Assembly (NCBI RefSeq): GCF_014650075.1
Contig: NZ_BMUG01000001.1
Location: 572,710-636,709 of the forward strand
Origin: Streptomyces microflavus
GTDB lineage: Bacteria; Actinomycetota; Actinomycetes; Streptomycetales; Streptomycetaceae
DNA: 64,000 nt
Reading direction: 5' to 3'
Shown here: in pieces, positions 1 to 12,700 of the stretch
How the letters are laid out: each line of letters opens with the position of its first letter
How positions within the stretch are numbered: the first letter of the stretch is position 1
Position numbers and translations under genes: made by a program
Notes under the pieces: generated by a model
Told to the model about the DNA's origin: nothing
Seen by the model: the letters and a program-made list of their open reading frames with translations, nothing else
Database searches by the model: none

Positions 1-528
1 GCCCGCCTCCCGGGGGGAGCCCAGCGACTGGCCGAGCCGGGTGGCCGTGGGGGAGGGCTGGGCGAACGCGCTGCGCAGTGCGCCGGTCGCGGCCGTGACG
101 ACCATGAGCAGTCCGGCCAGCGAGCCGAAGCCGATCAGCCCCGCCGTACCCGAGACGCCGAGGCCGAAGGGTATGAGGGCGCCGAGCAGGGACACATGGC
201 CGAGGGCGATCTTCACGGTTCCGTGCAGCAGCAGGAAGCCGAGCGCGGCCACGGCCGTGGCCCGGTGGATGCCCTGGCAGACGATCCGCTGGCGGGTGGA
301 GAGGAACAGCCGGTCGGTGGCCAGCAGGCCCCAGGCGACGGCCGCGCTGAGCGAGACCAGCGACAGCACGCCGGTGGTGAAATCGAGGGTGGCGCGGAAG
401 CCGTCGCTCCCTGCGACGGCGAGCAGAGGGACGAATACCAACGCGGTGACAGTCAGGCCGCCCTGTACAGGCCGACTCATTCCGGTGCTCATGGTGGGGG
501 ATACGCGGATCTTGCGATGAGGGTTCAT
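1..528 (-). CDS. Ferric-reductase/cytochrome-b-like integral membrane protein (partial, runs off left edge)
   Basis: An open frame reads from an ATG at 528 to the window edge without a stop (176 codons seen), so the C-terminus is missing. It shows hydrophobic segments near residues 26-40, 53-70, 88-105, 112-128 and 131-150. His88 and His102, 14 residues apart at the two ends of one helix, resemble the heme-ligand spacing of ferric-reductase-like transmembrane domains; I infer a heme-b membrane redox role. A GGAG at 537-540 lies 8 bases before the chosen ATG; a second ATG at 492 is a possible later start. It is divergent from leuS. Function is tentative. Confidence 0.6.
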   Translation of the reverse strand, partial: MNPHRKIRVSPTMSTGMSRPVQGGLTVTALVFVPLLAVAGSDGFRATLDFTTGVLSLVSLSAAVAWGLLATDRLFLSTRQRIVCQGIHRATAVAALGFLLLHGTVKIALGHVSLLGALIPFGLGVSGTAGLIGFGSLAGLLMVVTAATGALRSAFAQPSPTATRLGQSLGSPREAG

Positions 529-863
529 AGGGGCGACTCCGAATAGTTCGGCAAAGCGGTCCCGTTGCCGCATGCTAGGACGCCCCATACCAACCAGTAC
601 GGGCTTTGCGCGGTTGCCCCGATAGAAGTGGGTACGCCGAGTAACCTCCGCTTCCCGGGTGTTCCCGCCGTCCCGCGAGTCGCCCCAGGGCTCCGCGGAA
701 AGCCCACCGGAAGCCCGCCGAACACACACCGTGTGCCCACGGGAGCATCACGCGTCAACTACTGAGGGCGACGAATGAGCAGTCAGGGAGGGGCTCGTGC
801 GCGCGCTGTCCGCCCACCGGTCGCTCCCCGCTCCCTTCCGGGCACGTGCGGTACCCTGACGCC
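529..863. other. Intergenic region between membrane protein gene and leuS leader
   Basis: This stretch separates two divergently transcribed units. I see no convincing gene: the short frames inside lack Streptomyces codon bias and ribosome sites. It should hold the promoter of the minus-strand membrane protein and that of the leuS leader; a -10-like TACCCT at 852-857 belongs to the latter, but I find no clear -35. Confidence 0.5.
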
Positions 864-902
864 ATGCGTGCCGTACGCCTTCTGCTTAGCGAGCCGCGCT
901 GA
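864..902 (+). CDS. leuS leader peptide (12 aa, three consecutive Leu codons)
   Basis: This is a 12-codon frame, [12 protein letters not shown], with three adjacent leucine codons CTT-CTG-CTT; CTT is rare in Streptomyces. The ATG has no ribosome binding site and lies 6 bases after a -10-like TACCCT (852-857), so it is probably translated from a leaderless transcript. The stop codon is inside a 10-bp stem: 893-902 is perfectly complementary to 936-945. Leader peptides with attenuators were predicted upstream of leuS in some Streptomyces species by comparative genomics. The inferred role is to sense leucyl-tRNA charging through ribosome stalling. Confidence 0.75.
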   Translation: MRAVRLLLSEPR

Positions 903-971
903 AGAGACCCGACCGGTGAGAACGCCTGGTCGGAGTCAGCGCGGCGTCCCCTCCTGTGCGAGGGGATTTTT
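893..971 (+). promoter_or_regulatory. leuS transcription attenuator (pause hairpin plus terminator)
   Basis: There are two sets of stems. 893-902 pairs with 936-945 (10 bp) and 909-914 pairs with 928-933 (6 bp), together the pause/anti-antiterminator hairpin. 947-953 pairs with 960-966 (7 bp, 6-base loop), followed by five T at 967-971: an intrinsic terminator, unusual in having a real T-run in this GC-rich genome. Stalling on the Leu codons would free the 936-945 strand; I do not see one clean antiterminator, only short options such as 932-935 with 951-954. Low charged leucyl-tRNA should therefore raise leuS expression. Confidence 0.7.
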
Positions 972-1011
972 CGTTTCCCGGCAGATGACGATCGATGGAG
1001 CTTTGAGGATC

Positions 1012-3885
<2,874 letters not shown>

Positions 3886-3931
3886 CCGCCGTCCGCTGAT
3901 GGTCGCGGTGCGTAGTCAGGGCCATCCCCTA

Positions 3932-3972
3932 CGGGCAGGTTGGGGGTTCCGAAGGAACCCTCGGCCTGCCCG
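3932..3972 (+). terminator. Hairpin terminator after leuS
   Basis: This is a two-part stem: 3932-3939 pairs with 3965-3972 (8 bp) and 3944-3950 pairs with 3954-3960 (7 bp) around a GAA loop, followed by a T-rich stretch. It lies 46 bases past the leuS stop. Confidence 0.7.
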
Positions 3973-4035
3973 TTCCGTTTACGGTGGAGGGGAGCGACCG
4001 CTACCGGCAGCCGCATCGAGACACCAGGGGCATTC

Positions 4036-4827
4036 ATGGAAGCCGCGATCACGATCTTGGCGCTGCTCTTCGTCGCGTTCATCGCGTTGGGCGTCTATGC
4101 GACCGTGAAGGCCGTCGGCGCGGCCAAGCGAGGCGTGGACCGCACGATCACCCAGGCCCGTCGCACGGTGGAGGACACCACCCTCCGGGCCAAGAGCTTC
4201 GGCCAGACCGGCGTCGCGGGTGAGCTGGCGCAGCTCCGGCTCGCTCTGCGCACCTCGATGCGTGCCACCCAGGACGCCCTGCACGCCGGTGTGGCGGAGG
4301 ACTCCTCGCTCGCGGAGTCGGTGGGCCTCTTCCGCCGGCTGAGCGCCCACGGCCTTGAGCTGGACGACGAGCTGAAGCGCCTGGAGCGCGAGCCGGACCG
4401 GGCGACGGTCGCCGCACTGCTGCCGCAGCTGAAGGAGCGCACGCAGCGGATCACGCACTCGGCGGACTCCCTGCGCTGGGCGGCGCGGGACCGGGCGCGG
4501 CAGTTCGCCGACGACGACCTGGACGCGCTGAACGCGCAGATCGACATCGAGGCGGGGGCCCTGCGCCACTGGACCGTGGAGGAGCAGCGGCCCCAGCAGG
4601 CTTCGGGCGCCGCCTCCCAGGGGCCGGGTGCCGGTGCTAGGCGGGCGCACGACGCCGGGGTGGACTGGCCCGAGCCGACGGCCGGGGCCGGGAACAGCAG
4701 TACGGCGGACGAGTCCTGGGGCGGACCGGCCCGCGAGGAGGCCCCGCAGGCGATCACCGCGCCGGACCCGCACCTGCGGACGAGGTACCCGTGGCAGAAG
4801 GCCGCCAGGCCGGAGACGACCAACTGA
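4036..4827 (+). CDS. Membrane-anchored coiled-coil protein of unknown function
   Basis: The product is 263 residues. Residues 3-22 form a single hydrophobic helix, followed by basic residues, so the rest most likely stays cytoplasmic or the protein is a type-I-like anchor. Residues 30-180 are highly charged, rich in Ala/Leu/Arg/Glu and predicted coiled coil; the last 80 residues are low-complexity. I recognise no catalytic motif. The ATG at 4036 has AGGGG at 4026-4030. In streptomycetes an equivalent gene sits beside leuS and the DegV gene, so it appears to be a conserved actinobacterial hypothetical. Confidence 0.8.
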   Translation: MEAAITILALLFVAFIALGVYATVKAVGAAKRGVDRTITQARRTVEDTTLRAKSFGQTGVAGELAQLRLALRTSMRATQDALHAGVAEDSSLAESVGLFRRLSAHGLELDDELKRLEREPDRATVAALLPQLKERTQRITHSADSLRWAARDRARQFADDDLDALNAQIDIEAGALRHWTVEEQRPQQASGAASQGPGAGARRAHDAGVDWPEPTAGAGNSSTADESWGGPAREEAPQAITAPDPHLRTRYPWQKAARPETTN

Positions 4828-4982
4828 CGGCGGGGCCGTTCCCGAGCTCCCGTGTTCCCGGCTTCTCACGGCCGGTGCGTCCGTGGCCGATGGTGACAGG
4901 ACGCGTTCCGAAGTGACCATGGATGATCGGAGGGCCGGGGCCGGGCTCCCGCACTCCCACCTCGGCAGGTAACCTCCGGCTC

Positions 4983-5828
4983 ATGTCCCGCCATGTCGCT
5001 GTCGTCACTGATTCAACGGCCTACCTGCCGCGCCGGACGATGGAACGGCACGGCATCACCGCGGTGCCGCTGACCGTCGTCCTGGGCGATCAGGCGTTGG
5101 AGGAGGGCACGGAGATCTCGGCCCGCTCGCTCGCCCTGGCCCTGCAGAAACGCCACTCCGTCACCACCTCCCGCCCCAGCCCCGAAGTCTTCGCCGAGAC
5201 ATACCGGGCGGCGGCCGGGAGGGGGGCCGACGCGGTGGTCTCCCTGCATCTGTCGGCGGAGTTCTCGGGCACGTACGACGCCGCGCTGCTCGCGGCGAAG
5301 GACGCGCCGATCCCGGTACGCGTGGTGGACACGGGCATGGTCGCCATGGCCCTCGGTTTCTGCGCCCTCGCGGCGGCGGAGAGCGCGGAGGCGGGCGGCA
5401 GCCTGGACGAGGTCGTGGCGGCGGCGGAGAAGCGGGCCGCCGGAACATCCGCTTATTTCTATGTCGACACCCTGGACTACCTCCGCCGCGGCGGCCGCAT
5501 CGGCACGGCCCAGGCACTGCTGGGCTCCGCGCTCGCGGTGAAGCCGATCCTCCAGCTGGACGGCGGCCGGATCGAGATGCTGGAGAAGGTACGGACGGCG
5601 TCCAAGGCCATCGCCCGCCTGGAGGAGATCGTCGCCGAGCGGGCGGGCGGGGCGGCGGTGGACATCGCCGTCCACCACCTCGCCGCACCGGAGCGCGCGG
5701 AGCGCCTGGCCGAGCGGCTGCGCGAACGCGTGCCGGGGCTGGTCGACCTCCATGTCAGCGAGGTGGGTGCGGTGATCGGGGCGCATACCGGGCCGGGGCT
5801 GCTCGGCGCGGTGATCTCGCCGCGGTGA
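4983..5828 (+). CDS. DegV family (fatty-acid-binding) protein
   Basis: The product is 281 residues, typical for DegV/FakB proteins, which bind a fatty acid and in Firmicutes present it to the kinase FakA. The N-terminus VAVVTDSTAYLP and the SRPSPEVF and HLSAEFSGTYDAA segments match the fold; the lipid-binding loop and the YVDTLDYLRRGGRIG stretch are present. No FakA-like kinase gene lies nearby, so the partner is unknown. The ATG at 4983 lacks a ribosome site and lies 7 bases after TAACCT (4970-4975), suggesting a leaderless mRNA. The frame extends upstream to 4923, but without support. Confidence 0.92.
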   Translation: MSRHVAVVTDSTAYLPRRTMERHGITAVPLTVVLGDQALEEGTEISARSLALALQKRHSVTTSRPSPEVFAETYRAAAGRGADAVVSLHLSAEFSGTYDAALLAAKDAPIPVRVVDTGMVAMALGFCALAAAESAEAGGSLDEVVAAAEKRAAGTSAYFYVDTLDYLRRGGRIGTAQALLGSALAVKPILQLDGGRIEMLEKVRTASKAIARLEEIVAERAGGAAVDIAVHHLAAPERAERLAERLRERVPGLVDLHVSEVGAVIGAHTGPGLLGAVISPR

Positions 5829-5907
5829 TCTGGCCGCGTTGACGGGGCCGTTGGGTGGCGACGGGGTTTCTGCGGAGGAGCGACAGGCCCCCGGACGAGT
5901 GAGTGAG

Positions 5908-5934
5908 ATATCCACAACTGGCCCGCTATCCACA
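5908..5934 (+). promoter_or_regulatory. Two DnaA-box-like sites upstream of comEA
   Basis: Two copies of TATCCACA lie at 5909-5916 and 5927-5934, 18 bp apart. Each nine-base site (5908-5916 and 5926-5934) matches the DnaA box TTATCCACA at 8 of 9 positions. They lie 53-79 bases before comEA. Whether they bind DnaA is unknown. Confidence 0.35.
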
Positions 5935-5986
5935 GGAATCGAGCCTGCTCGGCGGATTCGGCCGATCGTGCCTAACGTCGTGAGGC

Positions 5987-7395
<1,409 letters not shown>

Positions 7396-7399
<4 letters not shown>

Positions 7400-9936
7400 G
7401 CGGCCGCGCGACGGGGTGCGGTGGGGGCGAGGCGGACCGCGCGGCTGCCCCGACGAGCGGTGTGCCGGGGGCGGTCCGTGCGCGGGAGGAGGGGCCGGTG
7501 GATCTGCGGCTCGTTCCGCCGGCGCTGGCGGTCTGGGCGGCCGCGGCTCTCGCGCTGGGGCCGCCGGGACGCTGGGTGGCCGCAGGGGTGGTGGTCTGTG
7601 CCGTTGTGGGGCTCGCGCTCCTGGCGGCCGCGTCCGCAGGAGGCAGGGGGGCCGCCGCATCCGGCGGAGGCAAGTGGGCGGCCGGGCTGGGAGCCGTGCT
7701 GCTCTGCGCGGCGGCGGGCGGAGCCACGGCGGGACTGCACGGCGCCGATGTCCGGCGAGGACCCGTTCCCGGACTGGCGCAGGAGCATACGCGGGTCGAC
7801 GCCCAGGTACGGGTGACATCGGATCCCCGCCCGACCCGCCCCGGCGTGCGGGGCAGCCACAGCACCCCGGCCACACTCCTGCTCGATGCCGACATCACCG
7901 AGGTGACCGCACCGGGCGGCCACCGCACCAAGGTCCGCACGCCCGTGCTCCTCATGGTCTCGCCCGGGGACGCCCGCGAGGAGTGGCAGCGGATTCTGCC
8001 GTCCACCCGGCTCCGCGTCGGCGGCCGTCTCTCGCCCCCGGCCCACGAGGGCGAACGCCTCGCCGCCGTGCTGCGGGTGGACACCGAAGGGCGGCCCAGG
8101 ATCACCGGCCCCCCGACGACGGTCCAACGCGCGGCCGGGGAGCTGCGCTCGGGGCTTCGGGAGGCGACGGACGGCCTCGATCCGGACGCGCGGGCGCTGC
8201 TGCCGGGGCTGGTGGTCGGAGACACCTCCAGGGTCTCGCCCGAACTCCACGACGCCTTCAAGGCCACCGACCTGACGCACTTGCTAGCTGTTTCCGGGGC
8301 GAATCTCTCGATCCTCCTCTTTCTCCTCATCGGACCACCCGGGTCGGCGCTCAACAGTGAACGGCGGGGTCTGGCACCGAAGCTGGGCATCTCCCTGCGG
8401 GCGACCGCGCTGATCGGGGGCGCGCTGACGCTCGTGTTCATCGTCGTGTGCCGCCCGGAGCCGAGTGTCCTGCGCGCCGCGGCCTGCGGTCTGATCACCC
8501 TTCTCGCCATCGGGACCGGCCGCCGCAGGTCTCTGATCCCCGCTCTGGCTGCGGCTGTTGTGCTCCTGGTGCTGTACGACCCCTGGCTGGCCCGCAGTTA
8601 CGGCTTCCTGCTGTCGGTCCTGGCCACGGGCGCCCTGCTGACCCTCGCTCCGCGGTGGAGCGCGGCCCTGCAACGGCAGGGGATGCCGACCCGGTTCGCG
8701 GAGGTGCTGGCGGCGGCGGCCGCCGCGCAGGCGGTGTGCGCGCCCGTCGTGGTGGTCCTGGCCTCGCGGGTCAGCCTGGTGGCGATTCCGTGCAACCTGC
8801 TGGCGGAGTTCGCGGTGGCGCCCGCGACGGTGCTCGGGTTCGCGGCGCTCGCCGTCGCCCCGGTCGCCCCGCCGGTCGCCGAAGTGCTGGCCGAGGTCGC
8901 GGGCTGGCCCGTCGGGTGGATCGCCGCGGTGGCCCGTACGGGGGCGGACCTGCCAGGGGCGGAGGCCCCGTGGCCCGGGGGCTGGGCCGGTGCCGCCCTC
9001 CTGGCGGTGCTCACGGTCCTGGCCGTGCTGCTAGCCCCTCGGCTGGTGCGCCACCCCTGGGTCTGCTCGGCCGCCGCGCTGCTCCTGGTCCTCGTGGTGG
9101 TCCGGCCGGTGCCGCTGACCCGGATCGTGACCGGGTGGCCGCCGCCCGGCTGGGCGTTCGCGCTGTGCGATGTGGGTCAGGGCGATGCGATGGTGCTCGC
9201 GGCCGGGGAGGGTACGGGCGTGGTCGTCGACGCCGGACCCGACCCCCGCTCGGTCGACCGGTGCCTGCGGGATCTCGGTGTCACCCGTGTACCGCTCGTC
9301 ATCCTCACCCACTTCCACGCCGACCACGTACGGGGACTGCCCGGCGTACTGAGGGGCAGGGCCGTGGGCGCGGTCCAGACGACCAGCCTCGACGAGCCGC
9401 CCGAGCAGGCCGCGTTCGTCCGGCGTACGGCGGCCGCGGCCCGGGTGGCGACGGTGCGGGCGGTACCCGGTGAGCGGCGCCGGGCGGGACCGCTCGACTG
9501 GCGGGTCCTCTGGCCGCGTGCGGGGCCCGGGGGAGTCGGGGCGGTGAAGGGGGCGCAGGGGCCGAACGACTCCAGCGTGACCCTGCACGTACGGGCCGCG
9601 GGCGGACTCACCCTGCTGCTCCTCGGCGACCTCGAACCGCCCGCCCAGCAGGGGTTGCTGCACAGCTCCGAGGGGCTCCCCGGGGTGGACGTCCTCAAGG
9701 TGGCCCACCACGGTTCAGCCTTCCAGGACGTGGGCCTGCTGCACAGCGCGCGGCCGAGGCTGGCGCTCATCTCCTGCGGCGCGGACAACCCGTACGGCCA
9801 CCCGTCGCCCCGAACCGTCGACGCGCTCAGGGCCGCCGGGGCGCGGGTCCTGCGTACCGACACCGACGGCGCCATCGCGGTGGCGGGCGCGGGCAAGGAG
9901 CTCCGGGCGGTGGGCCGTTCAGGACGGGAACCCTGA
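7396..9936 (+). CDS. comEC: ComEC/Rec2 family DNA uptake channel protein
   Basis: The product is 846 residues. Several transmembrane helices occupy the N-terminal third; the Competence domain (about 258-520) contains the LLAVSGANLS signature; and a C-terminal metallo-beta-lactamase domain (about 589-835) contains DVGQGD, THFHADH and the KVAHHGS motif. ComEC translocates single-stranded DNA across the membrane in competent bacteria. The ATG at 7396 overlaps the comEA stop. A GTG at 7498, preceded by a strong GGAGGAGGGG, is a credible alternative start that would remove 34 residues. The 3' end overlaps the convergent PPOX-like gene by 18 bases. Confidence 0.92.
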
Positions 9937-10407
9937 CCGGTCGAGGGAGGAGGGCGGGACCAGCCAGGTGCTGTCGAGCATCAGGTCGCGGCCGGCCTGC
10001 TCGTTCACCTCGCGCCAGGCCCGGACGGTGTGCGGGGTGATGCGCAGGTACACCCACGGGGAGTCCTTCCGCGGGTCCCACACGAGCTTCGCCGCGAACG
10101 CGTCGCCGGAGGCGGTGGGAAGGTCCGTCTCCTCGACGATCTCGGCCTCTCCCTCGATGAGCACCACGTCACGGGTGGGGCCGAGGGTGACCCTGATCCT
10201 GCCGGTGGGGGTCACGTTGACCGCCGTAGGGTTGGTCCTCCGGGTCGCCATGAGGAGGGTGCCCTCGTGCCAGACGAACGACAGCGGCACCAGGCAGGGG
10301 GTGCCGTCCGGGGAGGCGGTCGCCACCCATGCGTCCAGGTCGTCGCGGAGGCGGCCGAGGGTGTCCCGCAGGCGCTGTTCGGGGCTGCGCGGAGGGTGTG
10401 GGGTCAT
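9919..10407 (-). CDS. Pyridoxamine 5'-phosphate oxidase family protein (flavin/F420-binding fold)
   Basis: The product is 162 residues with the split-barrel flavin-binding fold. The segments LDAWVATASPDGTPCLVPLS and NVTPTGRIRVTLGP, and the ending with DPRKDSPWVYLRI, match PPOX-class proteins, which in actinobacteria often use F420 or heme rather than FMN. The substrate cannot be told from sequence. The ATG at 10407 lies 7 bases after a TAGCGT -10-like hexamer (minus strand, 10415-10420) and has no ribosome site. It is convergent with comEC, with 18 bases of overlap. Confidence 0.85.
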   Translation of the reverse strand: MTPHPPRSPEQRLRDTLGRLRDDLDAWVATASPDGTPCLVPLSFVWHEGTLLMATRRTNPTAVNVTPTGRIRVTLGPTRDVVLIEGEAEIVEETDLPTASGDAFAAKLVWDPRKDSPWVYLRITPHTVRAWREVNEQAGRDLMLDSTWLVPPSSLDRSGFPS

Positions 10408-10528
10408 GGCCGTCACGCTATCCGCCGCCCCGAGCGGTGCGCGTCGGCCGCCGGACCTAGGCCTTTCGCCCGGGACGGGGGCCGCCCCGCCCCGGACCGA
10501 ACCGCCCGGACCTGCCGGGCCGGAGGCG

Positions 10529-10774
10529 CTACGGCTTCTCCAGCCACCCCTCGTACTCCTCGGCGAACGCGTCGAGCGCCGCGGGGTCCAGGCGGCCGGC
10601 CGGGTCCTCCACGACCACCAGCCACTGGGCGTCCTCGGCGTCGTCCTCGCCGGCCAGGGCGTCCCGTACGAGCTGGGGTTCCTCGGCGACCCCGAAGCGG
10701 TCCGCCAGCTCCCCGGCGACCTCCTCCGCGGCGTCGCGGTCGGGCAGCACCAGTACATGTCTCACATCGCTCAC
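10529..10774 (-). CDS. Small conserved actinobacterial protein
   Basis: The product is 81 residues, acidic, with no membrane segment, signal peptide or cysteine. It begins MSDVRHVLVLPDRDAAE and has alternating beta/alpha character, suggesting a small ferredoxin-like fold. The start is GTG at 10774 with a GGAG about 9 bases upstream. It is divergent from holA. I do not recognise a function. Confidence 0.7.
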   Translation of the reverse strand: MSDVRHVLVLPDRDAAEEVAGELADRFGVAEEPQLVRDALAGEDDAEDAQWLVVVEDPAGRLDPAALDAFAEEYEGWLEKP

Positions 10775-10857
10775 CCGGTCATTCTCCGGTACGGGCGCCT
10801 CTGCCCCACCCTCCGGGGCAGCCGGGCTGTCAGTGGGTCATGGGATGCTGGATCGCG

Positions 10858-11844
10858 ATGGCCACCAGGAAGAATTCCACCGACGACCCGCTCGCCCCCC
10901 TCACCCTCGCCGTGGGCCAGGAGGACCTCCTCCTGGACCGTGCGGTGCAGCAGGTGGTGGCGGCGGCCCGCGCCGCCGACGCCGATACGGATGTCCGTGA
11001 TCTGGCGTCCGACCAGTTGCAGCCCGGCACGCTCGCCGAGCTCACCAGCCCCTCACTCTTCGCCGAGCGCAAGGTCGTGATCGTGCGCAACGCGCAGGAC
11101 CTCGCGGCCGACACGGTCAAGGACGTCAAGGCGTATCTCGGTGCGCCGGCCGAGGAGATCACGCTCGTCCTGCTGCACGCGGGCGGCGCCAAGGGCAAGG
11201 CGCTCCTGGACGCGGCGCGCAAGGCCGGGGCGCGGGAGGTCGCCTGCCCGAAGACCACCAAGCCGGCCGAGCGGCTCTCCTTCGTACGGTCGGAGTTCCG
11301 GACGCACGGGCGGTCCGCGACGCCGGAGGCGTGCCAGGCGCTGGTCGACTCCATCGGCAGCGATCTGCGGGAGCTGGCCAGTGCGGTGTCCCAGCTGATC
11401 GCGGATGTCGAGGGGACGATCGACGAGGCGGTCGTCGGGCGCTACTACACGGGGCGGGCGGAGGCGTCGTCGTTCACCGTCGCCGACCGGGCGGTCGAGG
11501 GGCGGGCGGCGGAGGCGCTGGAGGCGCTGCGGTGGTCGCTGTCCACCGGGGTCGCGCCCGTTCTGATCACCAGTGCGCTGGCGCAGGGGGTGCGGGCGAT
11601 CGGGAAGCTGTCCTCCGCGCGGGGTGGGCGGCCGGCCGACCTGGCCCGGGAGCTCGGGATGCCGCCGTGGAAGATCGACCGGGTGCGGCAGCAGATGCGG
11701 GGGTGGACGCCGGACGGGGTCGCGGTGGCCCTGCGGGCCGTGGCGGCTGCGGATGCGGGGGTGAAGGGTGGGGGGGACGACCCTGAGTACGCCCTGGAGA
11801 AGGCCGTCGTCGCTGTTGCGCGGGCCGCGCGGGCTGGGCGGTAG
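10858..11844 (+). CDS. holA: DNA polymerase III delta subunit
   Basis: The product is 328 residues, the usual size for bacterial delta. This clamp-loader subunit opens the beta sliding clamp. Characteristic features are the N-terminal LTLAVGQEDLLLDRAV, the FAERKVVIVRNAQ segment, an AAA-like core without a working Walker A, and the C-terminal collar helices (LARELGMPPWKIDRVRQQ). I chose the ATG at 10858; an in-frame ATG a few codons upstream is possible. It sits head-to-head with the 81-residue gene and converges on rpsT across a shared hairpin. Confidence 0.93.
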   Translation: MATRKNSTDDPLAPLTLAVGQEDLLLDRAVQQVVAAARAADADTDVRDLASDQLQPGTLAELTSPSLFAERKVVIVRNAQDLAADTVKDVKAYLGAPAEEITLVLLHAGGAKGKALLDAARKAGAREVACPKTTKPAERLSFVRSEFRTHGRSATPEACQALVDSIGSDLRELASAVSQLIADVEGTIDEAVVGRYYTGRAEASSFTVADRAVEGRAAEALEALRWSLSTGVAPVLITSALAQGVRAIGKLSSARGGRPADLARELGMPPWKIDRVRQQMRGWTPDGVAVALRAVAAADAGVKGGGDDPEYALEKAVVAVARAARAGR

Positions 11845-11938
11845 GAAGTTTCCGCCGGGCTGGGGTGGCGCTCCGGGCCGGCCCGGAAGTGGTCCGCGTT
11901 CACCGCGAGGTGGGCGCCCTCGTGCGAGCACCGGTTCC

Positions 11939-11985
11939 GTCCTCAAACGCCGGACGGGCTGGGGTGTGCGCCGGACGGGCTGGAA
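11939..11985 (+). repeat. Fragment of a dispersed Streptomyces intergenic repeat
   Basis: The core TCCTCAAACGCCGGACGGGC followed by TGG resembles an intergenic element I recall as present in many copies in Streptomyces genomes (a GTCCTCAATCGCCGGACGGGC type sequence). A second partial copy, GCCGGACGGGCTGG, follows about 20 bases later. No other copy is in this window, so the assignment rests on memory. Confidence 0.45.
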
Positions 11986-12022
11986 AGGCCGGGAAATCCC
12001 CCGCGCCGGCCACCAGACATGC

Positions 12023-12069
12023 GGAAGCCCCGGTCCCTGATCTGGGGAGATCGAGGAGCCGGGGCTTCC
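12023..12069. terminator. Bidirectional terminator between holA and rpsT
   Basis: 12023-12033 is a perfect 11-bp inverted repeat of 12059-12069, and the loop itself can form a GATCT/AGATC stem. It sits between convergent genes and can serve both strands. Confidence 0.75.
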
Positions 12070-12205
12070 GGGTCACACTCTTGGTGCGCCGCACCCGCGT
12101 GGCGAACGCAGGTTCGGTGTGCGGCGCGGGGTGCCGGTCAGGGACGGGAGAGAGGGCCCGTCTGGTCCGTTCCGGCGATCACATCAGTGAGCTTCGGGAA
12201 GAAGC

Positions 12206-12472
12206 TCAGGCCTGCAGGGCGCCGACCTTGGACGCCAGCGCCGACTTCTTGTTGGCGGCGGCGTTCTTGTGGATGACACCCTTCGAGACAGCCTTGTCGA
12301 GCTGACGGGAGGCGTCGCGGACGGCCGTGGTGGCCTTCTCGACGTCACCGGCAACGACGGCCTCGCGGGCCTTGCGGATCGCGGTCTTGAGCGACGACTT
12401 GACGGCCTTGTTGCGCAGGCGCGCCTTCTCGTTGGTCTTGTTCCGCTTGATCTGGGACTTGATGTTCGCCAC
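12206..12472 (-). CDS. rpsT: 30S ribosomal protein S20
   Basis: The product is 88 residues, rich in Lys/Ala/Arg, with the S20 N-terminus [20 protein letters not shown] and the helical core that binds 16S rRNA. The start is GTG at 12472. It is divergent from lepA, an arrangement I recall as common in actinobacteria. Confidence 0.96.
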   Translation of the reverse strand: MANIKSQIKRNKTNEKARLRNKAVKSSLKTAIRKAREAVVAGDVEKATTAVRDASRQLDKAVSKGVIHKNAAANKKSALASKVGALQA

Positions 12473-12624
12473 GAATAGAGCCTTTGCAGGTTCGTTGGAT
12501 CTTCTAGGGCGCCACGCCGCTCATGAAGAGCCACGAGGCACAGCTGTCCACGGTAGCAGCCACCCTCCGACCGGCCCAAACCGGTCGCTGTCCCGCAGGC
12601 GTGGGACGATGGAGCCTACGTATC

Positions 12625-12648
12625 GATCCGACCGACGATCCGACCGAC
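12625..12648 (+). repeat. 12-bp perfect tandem duplication upstream of lepA
   Basis: GATCCGACCGAC occurs twice head-to-tail in the rpsT-lepA spacer. The role is unknown; it could be a regulatory half-site or simple sequence drift. Confidence 0.5.
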
Positions 12649-12700
12649 CCGACATCGACCCGAGACACGGCGTTCGGCGTCTCAAGAATCAGGACCCTGC

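Larger units (their letters stand above)
11845..12205. other. Intergenic region between holA and rpsT
   Basis: No gene is supported here. It holds a short degenerate copy of a dispersed repeat (11939-11985) and a perfect hairpin (12023-12069) that can end both convergent genes. Confidence 0.6.

Noticed and set aside
775..1011. N-terminal extension of leuS
   Set aside because: It would run through the leader peptide and terminator and adds residues absent from LeuRS.
864..1011. T-box riboswitch before leuS
   Set aside because: No T-box bulge or specifier stem seen; the leucine leader peptide with terminator explains the region.
5908..5934. Replication origin
   Set aside because: Only two imperfect DnaA-like boxes, no dnaA/dnaN/gyr context.
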